A DNA stretch of 64,000 bases from Streptomyces tailanensis (GTDB lineage: Bacteria > Actinomycetota > Actinomycetes > Streptomycetales > Streptomycetaceae). Under the pieces are notes generated by a model, which was not told the DNA's origin, did no database searches, and worked only from the letters and a program-made list of their open reading frames with translations. Positions within the stretch are counted from its first letter, which is position 1, and each line of letters starts with the position of its first letter. Below, piece by piece: positions 8,370 to 17,054 of the stretch. The position numbers and the translations under genes were made by a program. Location of the stretch: NCBI RefSeq assembly GCF_008386495.1, contig NZ_VTHJ01000022.1, positions 62,001 to 126,000 of the forward strand, written 5' to 3'.

Positions 8370-8841
8370 GGGCACCTCCTTGACGCTCCATAGAGTCCAT
8401 GGGCCTCGCAAACCGTTGCCCCGGCTCCGGGGAATCTTCGCGGCGGCCGTACCGGCACGGATGCACCTGTGCTACGCGTGTAGACTCGCGAGTCGTCACC
8501 ACCGATCCGTCTCTCCGCTCCGAGGAGGGCCGGACCTTCGGCATGCTGTCCGCGGGCTGTGAAGTACCGTTCGGATATCGGTGATCCAGCGATCAAGTTT
8601 CGGACATGTAAACAAAAATCCCTACTCGAATGTCCGTTTCGCGAAGCCTCTGGATCGCCTGTCAAGCGCGCTGAGGTGTCAATCTTTGCAATTTTTGCTC
8701 AAAATATGGACGGTAGGGAGATCCCTATGTCTTCCGCCCTTGACGCGCGTTGACCCGTTTGGCGAAAGTTCCCCCAAACCACAGAACCCGCCGGTATCTG
8801 TGCTGCGCTCGACTCTCCAACCCCCCGGGGGAAGAACAGAC
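8370..8841. promoter_or_regulatory. Divergent regulatory region between the sigma operon and bldK
   Basis: No gene is supported in these 472 bp. Structure seen: a perfect 12-bp palindrome GACTCGCGAGTC (8483-8494), an inverted repeat CGGACAT/ATGTCCG (8601-8607 and 8630-8636), and a marked AT-rich stretch at about 8600-8720, unusual in this genome. It must contain the bldK promoter and probably operators. Confidence 0.5.
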
Positions 8842-9885
8842 ATGACAAGTCCAACCAAGGCCGAGGGCTCGGGGTCCACGGTCGTCTTGGACCCCGAACT
8901 GGCGGCGACCAGCGAGGCTGAGAAGCCGAAGTCGCTCGAAGGCCGTTCCCCCGGCCAGCTGATGTGGCAGCGCTTCCGGCGTGACCGTACCGGTATGTTC
9001 TGCGCCGGGGTAGTGATTTTCTACTTCGTCATCGCCCTGTGCGCGCCGTTGCTCACAGCGATCAGCGGGACCAACCCGTACACGCTGTACGGCCAGGACC
9101 CCACGTACGCGGACACTCCCGTGCTGGACGACTTCGGTCTGCCGCTCGGCTACTTCGGTGGTGTCTCGGGGGAGCACTGGTTCGGCGTCGAGCCGCAGTA
9201 CGGCCGTGACCTGTTCGCCATGCTGGTGTACGGCATGCGCACGTCGCTCTTCATGGCGCTGGGCGTGACCGGGCTGCTGATGGTCACCGGCGTCATCATC
9301 GGTCTGATCGGCGGCTACTTCGGTGGTCGTACCGACTACTGGATCGGCCGCGTCACCGACTTCTTCCTGTCCTTCCCGCAGCAGCTGTTCTTCATCGCCT
9401 TCATGCCCGTGGTGACCGCGTTCTTCGTGGACCCGCGGGAGGAGACGCCCACGTACTTCCGGGCACTCGCGATTCTGATCGTGCTGTGGCTGCTGGGCTG
9501 GATGGGCATGGCCCGACTTGTCCGTTCCACCGTGCTGTCCTTGCGTGAGCGGGAGTTCGTGGAGGCCGCCAAGGTCTCCGGTGCCTCACCCTGGCGGATC
9601 GTCCGCAAGGAGATCCTGCCGAACGTCGTCTCGCCGATCCTGGTGCAGTTCACGTACCAGCTGCCGAGCACGATCCTCACCATCGCCTTCCTCTCCTTCG
9701 CCGGTGTCGGCTTCGTCGAGCCCACACCGGACTGGGGACGACTGTTCGCCGCCGGCGCCAGGTACGCCGAGCAGGACCCGGCGTTCATGTTCTTCCCGGG
9801 CCTGGCGCTGGTGATCTTCATCCTGTGCTTCAACCTTCTCGGAGACTCCGTACGGGATGCCTTCGACCCCAAGTCCGGGCGCTGA
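8842..9885 (+). CDS. bldKA: Oligopeptide ABC transporter permease BldKA (DppC/OppC type)
   Basis: A 347-residue inner-membrane permease. It has the long N-terminal cytoplasmic tail of DppC-type subunits, about six transmembrane helices and the EAA loop that contacts the ATPase (EAAKVSGASPWRIVRKEILP). The ATG at 8842 follows GGGGGAAG. Gene order permease, binding protein, permease, ATPase, ATPase is that of bldK in S. coelicolor, where this importer takes up an extracellular oligopeptide required for aerial hyphae. The bld assignment rests on this order and on recognition of the region. Confidence 0.88.
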   Translation: MTSPTKAEGSGSTVVLDPELAATSEAEKPKSLEGRSPGQLMWQRFRRDRTGMFCAGVVIFYFVIALCAPLLTAISGTNPYTLYGQDPTYADTPVLDDFGLPLGYFGGVSGEHWFGVEPQYGRDLFAMLVYGMRTSLFMALGVTGLLMVTGVIIGLIGGYFGGRTDYWIGRVTDFFLSFPQQLFFIAFMPVVTAFFVDPREETPTYFRALAILIVLWLLGWMGMARLVRSTVLSLREREFVEAAKVSGASPWRIVRKEILPNVVSPILVQFTYQLPSTILTIAFLSFAGVGFVEPTPDWGRLFAAGARYAEQDPAFMFFPGLALVIFILCFNLLGDSVRDAFDPKSGR

Positions 9886-9986
9886 ATCGTCCATTGGTGG
9901 GGGGTGACTGCCGCCCCCGCGTCGGCCTACCAGCCGCGTCAGGCAGTACTCATGGATAACAACCGACAGGTAGGTGGATTCGCCAC

Positions 9987-11780
9987 ATGAAGTCGCTCAA
10001 CTCGCGCAGAGCGCGCGCCATAGTCGTCGCGGTCGCGGCCGGCTCTCTCGCGCTTACCGGCTGCTCGGAGAACAAGGGCACGAGCTCGAACAAGAACACC
10101 GCGGAAGACCAGAAGGGGGCGGCGGCGCAGTCCAAGCCCGTCACCTACGCCGACGCCGCTGCCTCCACCGGCCCGGCCGAGGAAGTGCCCGGCGCCAAGA
10201 GCGGCGGCACCATCGAGGTCTACCAGGAGGCGGGTCTCTCGCACCTGGACCCGGGACAGATCTACGTCTCCGACGCCGGTCAGGTCGCGAACCTGCTCTT
10301 CCGCGGGCTGACGAACTTCAAGGAAGACGGCAAGGGCGGTGTCGCGGTCGTCGGTGACCTCGCGACCGACTCGGGCACGTCCTCCGACGACGGCAAGACC
10401 TGGACGTTCACGCTCAAGGACGGCATCAAGGACCAGAACGGCAACGAGATCACCTCGGCCGACGTCCGCCACACCATCGAGCGCCAGTACGCCAAGTTCA
10501 TCTTCGACGGTCCGACCTATGTGCAGACCTGGCTGAGCGGCGCGGACTACCGCGAGGCCCTGCCGGACGGCGGCTACGGCAAGAAGCACCTGCCGGACAG
10601 CGTCCTGGAGACGCCGGACGACAAGACGGTCGTCTTCCACTTCGACCAGTCGCGTCCGGACCTGCCGCAGACGCTGGCCATGCCGGGCTACACCATCGTT
10701 CCGGAGAAGACCGACACGAAGGAGAAGTACGACAAGGCCCCGGTCTCCACCGGCCCGTACAAGATCTCCGAGTACAAGGTCGGCAAGTCCCTCAAGCTCG
10801 TCAAGAACGACCAGTGGGACCCGAAGACCGACTCCGTGCGCCACCAGTACGTGGACGGCTGGAACATGGACTTCGGTGTCACCGAGTCGACCCAGACCAA
10901 GCGCCTGATCGCGGACCAGGGTGTGTCCAAGAACGCCATCCAGCTCACCGGCTCCGTGGAGTCCACGCAGATCCAGGATGTCGTCACGGACCCGGCCACC
11001 AGCAAGCGCACGATCAAGGGCTACGCTCCCTACGTCCAGGTGCTGAACTTCAACCTGGACCGGGTCAAGAACAAGAAGGTCCGCGACGCCATCACCTACG
11101 CGGCGAACTCCAAGTCGCTGATCGCCGGTGAGGGCGGTGTCTACGGTGGTGATGTCGCCCAGAACCTCTTCGCCCCGACCCTGCCGGGCTACGAGGACTC
11201 CTACGACCCGTACGGCCGTCTGAAGACGCCTCAGGGCAACATCGAGAAGGCCAAGGAGCTCCTGAAGGACGTCCCGGCCGCCGAGAAGAAGCTCGTCTTC
11301 GCCTACAACAACAACGAGCAGGGCCAGAAGCGCAAGGTTGCCATCGAGGACGCGCTGACCAAGGTCGGCATCGACGTCGTCTCCAAGGAGGTCGACTCGG
11401 CGAGCTACTACGAGCAGATCGGCAAGGTCGACAACCCGTACGACATCTACATCAGCGGCTGGGGCCAGGACTGGCCGTCCGCCGGTACGGTCGTCACGCC
11501 GGTCTACGACGGTGACCAGATCGCCGAGGGTTCGCCGAACTACTCGCACATCAACGACCCGAAGGTCCAGGAGCTGATCAAGAAGGCCCTGACCCAGGAG
11601 CCGACCGAGGCGGCGAAGACCTGGCAGGAGGCGCACCACTACATCCTGGAGAAGGTCAACCCGGCCGCTCCGCTGTGGTACGTCAAGCAGTTCCAGCTCC
11701 ACGGTTCGAACATCGGCGGTGCCCGCTACAGCACCGAGTCGAGCTACATCGACGTCAACGGACTGTTCCTGAAGTCGTAA
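9987..11780 (+). CDS. bldKB: Oligopeptide-binding lipoprotein BldKB
   Basis: A 597-residue family 5 solute-binding lipoprotein. Signal peptide with lipobox LTGC, lipid Cys26, followed by a Ser/Asn/Lys-rich linker. The family signature region (FRGLTNFKEDG, LATDSGTSSDDGKTWTFTL) and the C-terminal NPAAPLWYVKQ are typical of peptide-binding proteins. It sits outside the membrane and delivers peptides to BldKA/BldKC. A stable hairpin follows the gene and could raise its mRNA over the downstream permease genes, as is common for binding proteins. Confidence 0.9.
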   Translation: MKSLNSRRARAIVVAVAAGSLALTGCSENKGTSSNKNTAEDQKGAAAQSKPVTYADAAASTGPAEEVPGAKSGGTIEVYQEAGLSHLDPGQIYVSDAGQVANLLFRGLTNFKEDGKGGVAVVGDLATDSGTSSDDGKTWTFTLKDGIKDQNGNEITSADVRHTIERQYAKFIFDGPTYVQTWLSGADYREALPDGGYGKKHLPDSVLETPDDKTVVFHFDQSRPDLPQTLAMPGYTIVPEKTDTKEKYDKAPVSTGPYKISEYKVGKSLKLVKNDQWDPKTDSVRHQYVDGWNMDFGVTESTQTKRLIADQGVSKNAIQLTGSVESTQIQDVVTDPATSKRTIKGYAPYVQVLNFNLDRVKNKKVRDAITYAANSKSLIAGEGGVYGGDVAQNLFAPTLPGYEDSYDPYGRLKTPQGNIEKAKELLKDVPAAEKKLVFAYNNNEQGQKRKVAIEDALTKVGIDVVSKEVDSASYYEQIGKVDNPYDIYISGWGQDWPSAGTVVTPVYDGDQIAEGSPNYSHINDPKVQELIKKALTQEPTEAAKTWQEAHHYILEKVNPAAPLWYVKQFQLHGSNIGGARYSTESSYIDVNGLFLKS

Positions 11781-11796
11781 CGTCCTACGGCTGATC

Positions 11797-11832
11797 GCGG
11801 GGGTGCGCACCAGGCGGAGCGCACTCCCGCGG
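11797..11832 (+). promoter_or_regulatory. Hairpin between bldKB and bldKC (attenuator or mRNA stabiliser)
   Basis: Stem of 13 bp with one G-U pair (11797-11809 with 11820-11832) and a 10-nt loop. It lies 17 nt after the bldKB stop inside the operon. Position suggests partial termination or 3' protection of bldKB mRNA. Confidence 0.55.
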
Positions 11833-11878
11833 TTCCGTGAAACCTCCCACCGTCTCCGTAGAGAGCAGCCTTCCCGCC

Positions 11879-12856
11879 ATGCTTCAGTTCATCATCCGGC
11901 GCTTGGCCGGCGCCGTCGTCACCCTGTTCCTCATCGGCGCAGCCACTTTCTTCCTCTTCGTCGCGGCGCCGTCCGACTACGCCTCTCTGGCCTGTGGCAG
12001 GGACTGCTCCGCAGCGAGACTGGAGGACATCCGCGAGGCGCTCGGCCTCAACCTGCCGATCGCGCAGCAGTTCTGGCAGTTCATGTCCGGCATCGTGACG
12101 GGCCGTGACTTCCCGGACGGCCACTGCGCCGCCCCGTGCCTCGGCCAGTCGTTCCACTCGGGCGACATGGTCTGGGACACGATCATCGACCGGTTCCCGA
12201 CCACCCTCACGCTGACCGCGGGCGGCGCGATCTGCTTCCTCGTCATCGGTGTCGGCGCGGGCATGCTCGCCGCCTACCGGCGCGGCTCCATGCTCGACAA
12301 GGTGGCGACGGGCGCGTCCATGGTGCTGAGCTCCTTCCAGATCTACTTCCTCGGCCCGATCGTGCTGGTCATCTTCGTCTACAGCACGGGTTTGATGGAG
12401 GACCCGAAGTACACCCCCATTACCGAGGACCCGGTCGCCTGGTTCATCGGGATGTCCATTCCCGTGGTCGTGATGGCCACCATCTTCACCGCGCAGTACA
12501 CGCGTATGGCGCGTGCCGCCATGATCGAGCAGCTCGCGGAGGAGCACGTCCGTACCGCTCGTGCCAAGGGCATGTCGAAGAAGTACGTCTTCTTCCGTTA
12601 CGCCTGGCGCGGCTCGATGATTCCGATCGTCACCGTTCTGGGGATCGACATCAGCTCCATGCTCGGCGGTGCCGTCGTCACGGAGATCACCTTCTCCCTT
12701 CAGGGCATCGGACGCCTGGCCGTGGAGGGCGCCGGCTCCAAGGACCTCCCGCTGACGATGGGCGTCATGATGTTCGGAGCCTTCTTCATCCTCATGGTGA
12801 ACATCCTCACCGACATCGCGTACGCCTACATCGACCCGCGCGTCCGGCTCTCCTAG
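11879..12856 (+). CDS. bldKC: Oligopeptide ABC transporter permease BldKC (DppB/OppB type)
   Basis: A 325-residue permease. The N-terminal helix (LQFIIRRLAGAVVTLFLIG) is typical of DppB subunits; about six helices follow, with an EAA-type loop (HVRTARAKGMSKKYVFFRYA) and the C-terminal DPRVRLS. The ATG at 11879 is chosen because the protein then begins as DppB homologs do; the ribosome site is weak, and a GTG at 11837 would add 14 residues. An insert with Cys residues near residue 40-90 lies in the external loop. It forms the membrane channel with BldKA. Confidence 0.87.
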   Translation: MLQFIIRRLAGAVVTLFLIGAATFFLFVAAPSDYASLACGRDCSAARLEDIREALGLNLPIAQQFWQFMSGIVTGRDFPDGHCAAPCLGQSFHSGDMVWDTIIDRFPTTLTLTAGGAICFLVIGVGAGMLAAYRRGSMLDKVATGASMVLSSFQIYFLGPIVLVIFVYSTGLMEDPKYTPITEDPVAWFIGMSIPVVVMATIFTAQYTRMARAAMIEQLAEEHVRTARAKGMSKKYVFFRYAWRGSMIPIVTVLGIDISSMLGGAVVTEITFSLQGIGRLAVEGAGSKDLPLTMGVMMFGAFFILMVNILTDIAYAYIDPRVRLS

Positions 12857-12871
12857 GAAGAACGAACCACC

Positions 12872-13933
12872 GTGACCACACTGACCAAGACCGAGGACGC
12901 CCCGGCCCCGTCCGGGTCCGAGAGCTTCCTCTCGGTCCGTGACCTGCGGGTGCAGTTCTCCACCGAGGACGGCATCGTCAAGGCCGTCGATGGTCTCTCC
13001 TTCGACGTCGAGCGCGGCAAGACCCTGGGCATCGTCGGCGAGTCCGGTTCCGGCAAGTCCGTCACCAACCTGACGATCCTGGGCCTGCACAACCCCCGGA
13101 CCAGCACCATCGACGGGGAGATCCTCCTCGACGGCAAGGAACTCGTCACCGCCACGGAGAAGGAGCTGGAGCAGCTCCGCGGCAACAAGATGGCGATGAT
13201 CTTCCAGGACCCGCTGACCGCCCTGTCGCCGTACTACACGGTGGGCCGGCAGCTGTCCGAGCCGTACATGAAGCACAAGGGCGCCTCCAAGAAGGAGGCC
13301 AAGGACCGGGCGATCCAGATGCTGGAGAAGGTCGGCATCCCGCAGCCCAAGGTGCGCTTCGACGACTACCCGCACCAGTTCTCCGGCGGTATGCGCCAGC
13401 GCGCGATGATCGCCATGTCGCTGATGTGCGACCCGGATCTGCTGATCGCCGACGAGCCGACGACCGCGCTCGACGTGACCGTGCAGGCGCAGATTCTCGA
13501 CCTGCTCAAGGACCTCCAGCAGGAGTTCGGCTCCGCGATCATCTTCATCACCCACGACCTCGGCGTCATCTCGCACATGGCCGACGACCTGCTGGTGATG
13601 TACGCGGGCCGGGCCGTGGAGCGCGGCAGCGTCAAGGAGGTGCTGCACGAGCCCAAGCACCCCTACACCTGGGGCCTGCTGAGCTCGATGCCGCGCCTGG
13701 ACGGCGACATCCACGAGATGCTGACGCCCATCCCCGGCACCCCGCCCTCGCTGCTCAACCCGCCCACCGGCTGCCGCTTCCACCCCCGGTGCGCGTTCAC
13801 CGGCGAGGTCATGGGCACCCTGTGCACCGACACCCGGCCGCCGCTGGCCGACGGTCGCGCCTCCGCGTGCCACCTGACCGCGGAGCAGAAGCAGACCATC
13901 TTCATCGACAAGATCCAGCCCCGGCTGCGCTAG
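12872..13933 (+). CDS. bldKD: Oligopeptide ABC transporter ATPase BldKD
   Basis: A 353-residue ATP-binding subunit of the DppD/OppD type. Walker A GESGSGKS (residues 56-63), ABC signature SGGMRQR (171-177) and Walker B LIADEP (191-196) are all present. The C-terminal oligopeptide-transporter extension carries the CRFHPRC motif with conserved Cys residues. GTG start 15 nt after the bldKC stop. It pairs with BldKE to power peptide import. Confidence 0.92.
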   Translation: MTTLTKTEDAPAPSGSESFLSVRDLRVQFSTEDGIVKAVDGLSFDVERGKTLGIVGESGSGKSVTNLTILGLHNPRTSTIDGEILLDGKELVTATEKELEQLRGNKMAMIFQDPLTALSPYYTVGRQLSEPYMKHKGASKKEAKDRAIQMLEKVGIPQPKVRFDDYPHQFSGGMRQRAMIAMSLMCDPDLLIADEPTTALDVTVQAQILDLLKDLQQEFGSAIIFITHDLGVISHMADDLLVMYAGRAVERGSVKEVLHEPKHPYTWGLLSSMPRLDGDIHEMLTPIPGTPPSLLNPPTGCRFHPRCAFTGEVMGTLCTDTRPPLADGRASACHLTAEQKQTIFIDKIQPRLR

Positions 13934-13947
13934 GGAGAACCGAGATC

Positions 13948-15090
13948 ATGAGCGACAACCTCACCCTCCCCGCACAGAAGGGCTCCACGGACACCTCGAA
14001 GGAGACCCTCCTTGAGGTCAAGGGCCTGACCAAACACTTCCCCATTTACGGCGGCTTCCCGATCAAACGCAAGGTCGGCGCCGTACAGGCGGTCGACGGC
14101 GTCGACCTGACCGTCGGTGTCGGCGAAAGTGTCGGTCTGGTGGGCGAGTCGGGCTGCGGCAAGTCGACGACGGGCCGGCTGATCACCCGGCTGCTGGAGC
14201 CGACGGCGGGCAAGATCACGTACCTGGGCAAGGACATCACGCGTGCCTCGCGCAGGCAGCTGGCGCCGGTGCGGTCCGAGATCCAGATGATCTTCCAGGA
14301 CCCGTACTCCTCGCTGAACCCGCGGCAGACGGTCGGCACGATCATCAAGTCGCCGATGGAGGTCAACGGGATCGAGCCGGAGGGGGGCCGGGAGAAGAAG
14401 GTCCGCGAGCTCCTGGAGCTGGTCGGCCTCAACCCCGAGCACTACAACCGCTTCCCGCACGAGTTCTCCGGCGGTCAGCGCCAGCGCATCGGTGTGGCCC
14501 GCGCCCTGGCACTGAACCCGAAGCTGATCGTGGCGGACGAGCCGGTCTCCGCGCTGGACGTGTCGATCCAGGCCCAGGTGGTGAACCTGCTGCAGAAGGT
14601 CCAGCAGGAGCTGGGCATCGCCTTCCTGTTCATCGCCCACGACCTCGCCATCGTCCGGCACTTCTCGCAGCGCGTCGCCGTGATGTACCTCGGCAAGGTG
14701 GTGGAGGTCGGCGACCGGGACTCGATCTACAACCGGCCCCGCCACCCCTACACCCACGCCCTGCTCTCCGCGGTCCCCGAGGTCGCGATCGACGACGAGG
14801 CCGAGGACAGGGAGCGGATCCGGCTCTACGGCGACGTGCCCTCGCCGATCTCGCCGCCGTCCGGCTGCCGCTTCCGTACCCGTTGCTGGAAGGCCCAGGA
14901 CAAGTGCGCCTCCGAGGAGCCGCCGCTCGTCCAGATCTCCGGCAACCGCGACGGCCACCTGACGGCCTGCCACTTCCCGGAGGACCCGACGACCGAGGCC
15001 CGCGCGGAGGACGTTGTGCTGGATCCGGCGCTGAAGGCACTGGAGAAGGATGCCGCAGGCGAGTCCGGGCCGAAGGTCACGAAGGGCTGA
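13948..15090 (+). CDS. bldKE: Oligopeptide ABC transporter ATPase BldKE
   Basis: A 380-residue ATPase of the DppF/OppF type. Walker A GESGCGKST (66-74), signature SGGQRQR and Walker B IVADEP are intact, with the C-terminal CRFRTRC motif of peptide transporters. An AGGGAGAA site lies about 8 nt before the ATG, 14 nt after bldKD. It is the last gene of the operon and is followed by a terminator. Confidence 0.92.
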   Translation: MSDNLTLPAQKGSTDTSKETLLEVKGLTKHFPIYGGFPIKRKVGAVQAVDGVDLTVGVGESVGLVGESGCGKSTTGRLITRLLEPTAGKITYLGKDITRASRRQLAPVRSEIQMIFQDPYSSLNPRQTVGTIIKSPMEVNGIEPEGGREKKVRELLELVGLNPEHYNRFPHEFSGGQRQRIGVARALALNPKLIVADEPVSALDVSIQAQVVNLLQKVQQELGIAFLFIAHDLAIVRHFSQRVAVMYLGKVVEVGDRDSIYNRPRHPYTHALLSAVPEVAIDDEAEDRERIRLYGDVPSPISPPSGCRFRTRCWKAQDKCASEEPPLVQISGNRDGHLTACHFPEDPTTEARAEDVVLDPALKALEKDAAGESGPKVTKG

Positions 15091-15129
15091 TCCTTGGTGT
15101 CCGGCACACCGGACGGCGACGAACTTTCG

Positions 15130-15159
15130 GCTGGGGAGGGGCAGTTGGCCCTCCCCAGC
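15130..15159 (+). terminator. Terminator of the bldK operon
   Basis: Hairpin with arms GCTGGGGAGGG (15130-15140) and CCCTCCCCAGC (15149-15159), followed by TTCTTTG. It begins 39 bp after the bldKE stop. Confidence 0.85.
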
Positions 15160-15248
15160 TTCTTTGCTCCACCTCAGATGTACCTAAAGTTGCGTGACAT
15201 GAACTCGACAGTTTGGCGAGGATATCCGTCGTAAGTGCTTCATGATCA

Positions 15249-15275
15249 GTTGTCGATGCATACGGCGTCGACAAC
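15249..15275 (+). repeat. Inverted repeat in the leader of the secreted trefoil-like protein
   Basis: GTTGTCGA (15249-15256) and TCGACAAC (15268-15275), perfect 8-bp arms with an 11-bp spacer, 22 bp before the start codon. Could be an operator or a 5' mRNA hairpin. Confidence 0.35.
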
Positions 15276-15297
15276 GAAACTGCACTGGGGGACGAAA

Positions 15298-15792
15298 ATG
15301 ACCATCAGGCGAAGCCTTCTTGTTGGAGCGATGGCATCGACGATGGCTGTGGGGCTGGCTGTCAGTGCTCCCGCGCCCACCGCTCAGGCCGAAGCAGGTG
15401 GCCGTTGGTACATGGTGAACAAGTACAACGGGAAGTGCGTCAAGGGAAATGGGGACAAGAAGAAGCTGACCTTGGCCACATGTAAGAAAAAGGACGCCTT
15501 CCACTGGAACAATTATGGTTCGCATAAGTACGCGAACTACAGCGCGCCCACGGTCGTTTACGCCTCTTGCATCGCTTCTAACGGCAAGAACAAGCCGGTC
15601 TACTTGAGGGCGTGCGACATAGGCAAGGGAACCAAGGGTTGGAGTCTTGCTTCCCTGAAGAAGAACGCCAAGACCCCGATCGTCGGGAACTGTGGCTACT
15701 TGCAAGTGGTGGGCAAGACCACCCTCAAGTGCGGAAGGAAGCCCTCCAACTTCAATAGGGCTACCTGGATCATCAAGTACTCGCTGAAGTGA
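15298..15792 (+). CDS. Small secreted cationic protein with ricin-type beta-trefoil-like triple repeat
   Basis: A 164-residue exported protein. Signal peptide cleaves after about residue 31 (PAPTAQA). The mature part shows three internal repeats, each with two Cys and a Trp: C47-C62-W70, C91-C106-W115, C132-C145-W157, spaced about 41-44 residues. That is the pattern of an R-type (ricin B-like) beta-trefoil with one disulfide per lobe, although the usual QxW triplet is not kept. It is rich in Lys, so strongly basic. Codon use is less GC-rich than its neighbours (AAA, AAT and TTG codons), which suggests recent acquisition. Start at 15298 preceded by GGGGGA. Function unknown; carbohydrate or envelope binding is inferred. 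Confidence 0.72.
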   Translation: MTIRRSLLVGAMASTMAVGLAVSAPAPTAQAEAGGRWYMVNKYNGKCVKGNGDKKKLTLATCKKKDAFHWNNYGSHKYANYSAPTVVYASCIASNGKNKPVYLRACDIGKGTKGWSLASLKKNAKTPIVGNCGYLQVVGKTTLKCGRKPSNFNRATWIIKYSLK

Positions 15793-15821
15793 TCCACGCT
15801 TCGTTTTGAGGCCTAGGACAA

Positions 15822-15860
15822 TGAGGCGGCGTCGCTGGGAAATCCGGTGGGGCCGCCTCA
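15822..15860 (+). terminator. Possible terminator after the trefoil-like gene
   Basis: TGAGGCGGC (15822-15830) pairs with GCCGCCTCA (15852-15860) across a 21-nt loop, 30 bp after the stop. Confidence 0.45.
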
Positions 15861-15966
15861 GTGCTGTGGGAATAGGATCTGCCGTGCATAGGCCGTCGGC
15901 GGGTGTGCTCGAACGAAGGTGGACGAGCCGTTGGGCGTGGAGTGGAAGCCAGGTGAGGGGGTGGCC

Positions 15967-16611
15967 ATGGCCGTGCTGTTCGACGTGGACGGGGTGTTGA
16001 TCGACACCGCCGATGCGCATGCGCGGGTGTGGCGGGCCTGGGCGCGGGAGCGGGGGTTGGATCCGGAGGCCGTGTGGGTGGCTACGCAGGGGAGGCGACG
16101 GGCGGACATTCTGCGGCTCGTCGCGCCCGAGAGGGATCCCGGTGAGGAACACCGGGCGCTGGATCGGCTGATGGCCGCCGAGGAACCGGGGTTCCGGGCG
16201 TTCCCCGGAGCCGCTGGGCTCTTGCGGGCGCTGCCGGTGGGGCGGTGGGCCGTGGTCACGTCCAGCCGGGCGGAGCCCACTGCGGCCCGGCTGGCCCGTA
16301 CTGGGCTGATGGTTCCTGAGGTGCGGGTGTGTGCGGAGGACGTAACCGAGGGGAAGCCGTCGCCGGAGGGGTATCTGAAGGCTGCGGAACGCCTCGGCGC
16401 CGCCCCTTCCCGCTGCCTGGTCGTCGAGGATTCGCCAGCGGGGGTGGCGGCAGGGCTCGCCGCCGGGTGCACGGTGTACGCGGTGGCGTCCACACACGGT
16501 GCTGGGCAACTCCGGGACGCACACGTGTGTTTCGGGTCGCTAGAGGAGGCTGCTGGGACGGTGCTGGGGGCGCTGGCCGACCCGCCCTGCCACGCCAATC
16601 GTGAACTGTGA
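15967..16611 (+). CDS. HAD-family hydrolase (phosphatase/phosphoglucomutase-like)
   Basis: A 214-residue HAD hydrolase. Motif I DVDGV with nucleophile Asp6 and Asp8, motif II VVTSS, motif III Lys in GKPSPEGY, and motif IV VVEDSPAG are all present, with a small helical cap between motifs I and II. This is the subclass of beta-phosphoglucomutase and small sugar phosphate phosphatases; the substrate cannot be told from sequence. The ATG at 15967 has GGGGG 6 nt upstream; a GTG at 15961 is possible. Part of the accessory block after bldK. Confidence 0.85.
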   Translation: MAVLFDVDGVLIDTADAHARVWRAWARERGLDPEAVWVATQGRRRADILRLVAPERDPGEEHRALDRLMAAEEPGFRAFPGAAGLLRALPVGRWAVVTSSRAEPTAARLARTGLMVPEVRVCAEDVTEGKPSPEGYLKAAERLGAAPSRCLVVEDSPAGVAAGLAAGCTVYAVASTHGAGQLRDAHVCFGSLEEAAGTVLGALADPPCHANREL

Positions 16612-16638
16612 ATCGTCGACACCGATCGGAGTCCCACC

Positions 16639-17013
16639 TTGTACGCAACCGTCCATAGCATCACCATCGACTGCACCGGCGACCCGTACGACGTCGGCCT
16701 CTTCTGGAGCCAATTGCTCGGCCGTCCGCTGGCCGACGACGACAAGCCCGGCGACCCGGAGGCGATAATCGAGGATCCGGCTGGCGGCCCGAGGCTTCTG
16801 TTCGTCCGGGTGCCCGAGGCCAAGTCGGTGAAGAACCGGCTCCACTTGGACCTGAAGCCGCAGGGCCGTACCCGCGCCGAGGAGGTCGAGCGGGCGCTTG
16901 CGCTCGGCGCCCGATTGATCGCGGACCACACCCGGCCCGACGGCGGTGGCTGGGTCCTGCTGTCTGACCCCGAAGGAAACGAATTCTGTGTGGAGCGGGG
17001 GGACTTGGGCTGA
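16639..17013 (+). CDS. VOC-family (glyoxalase/dioxygenase-like) protein
   Basis: A 124-residue protein of the vicinal oxygen chelate fold: two beta-alpha-beta-beta-beta units, with HSITIDCTGDPYDVGLFWSQLLG at the start of the first (shown in two parts in homologs) and RLHLDLKPQG opening the second. The end reads DPEGNEFCVE, the usual closing motif. TTG start with CGGAG about 9 nt upstream, 27 nt after the HAD gene, so probably cotranscribed. Substrate unknown; such proteins are often resistance or detoxification enzymes. Confidence 0.8.
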   Translation: MYATVHSITIDCTGDPYDVGLFWSQLLGRPLADDDKPGDPEAIIEDPAGGPRLLFVRVPEAKSVKNRLHLDLKPQGRTRAEEVERALALGARLIADHTRPDGGGWVLLSDPEGNEFCVERGDLG

Positions 17014-17035
17014 CCGTGGCAGCGACCCGGTCAGC
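17009..17035. terminator. Short hairpin between convergent genes
   Basis: GCTGACCG (17009-17016) pairs with CGGTCAGC (17028-17035). It sits at the VOC gene stop, between convergent genes, and could end both. Confidence 0.45.
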
Positions 17036-17054
17036 GTCAGTGCGTCCAGGCACG

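Noticed and set aside
7021..8544. One long frame of 507 residues covering the anti-sigma-like gene and part of the sigma gene
   Set aside because: The upstream half is a frame-shifted reading of the sigma gene; the real start is ATG 7830, overlapping the sigma stop.
8559..8753. 64-residue frame just upstream of bldKA as a leader peptide
   Set aside because: No ribosome site and codon use unlike coding sequence; it lies in an AT-rich regulatory region.
9939..11810. 623-residue minus frame opposite bldKB
   Set aside because: Shadow of the binding-protein gene; composition is antisense-like and no domain is seen.
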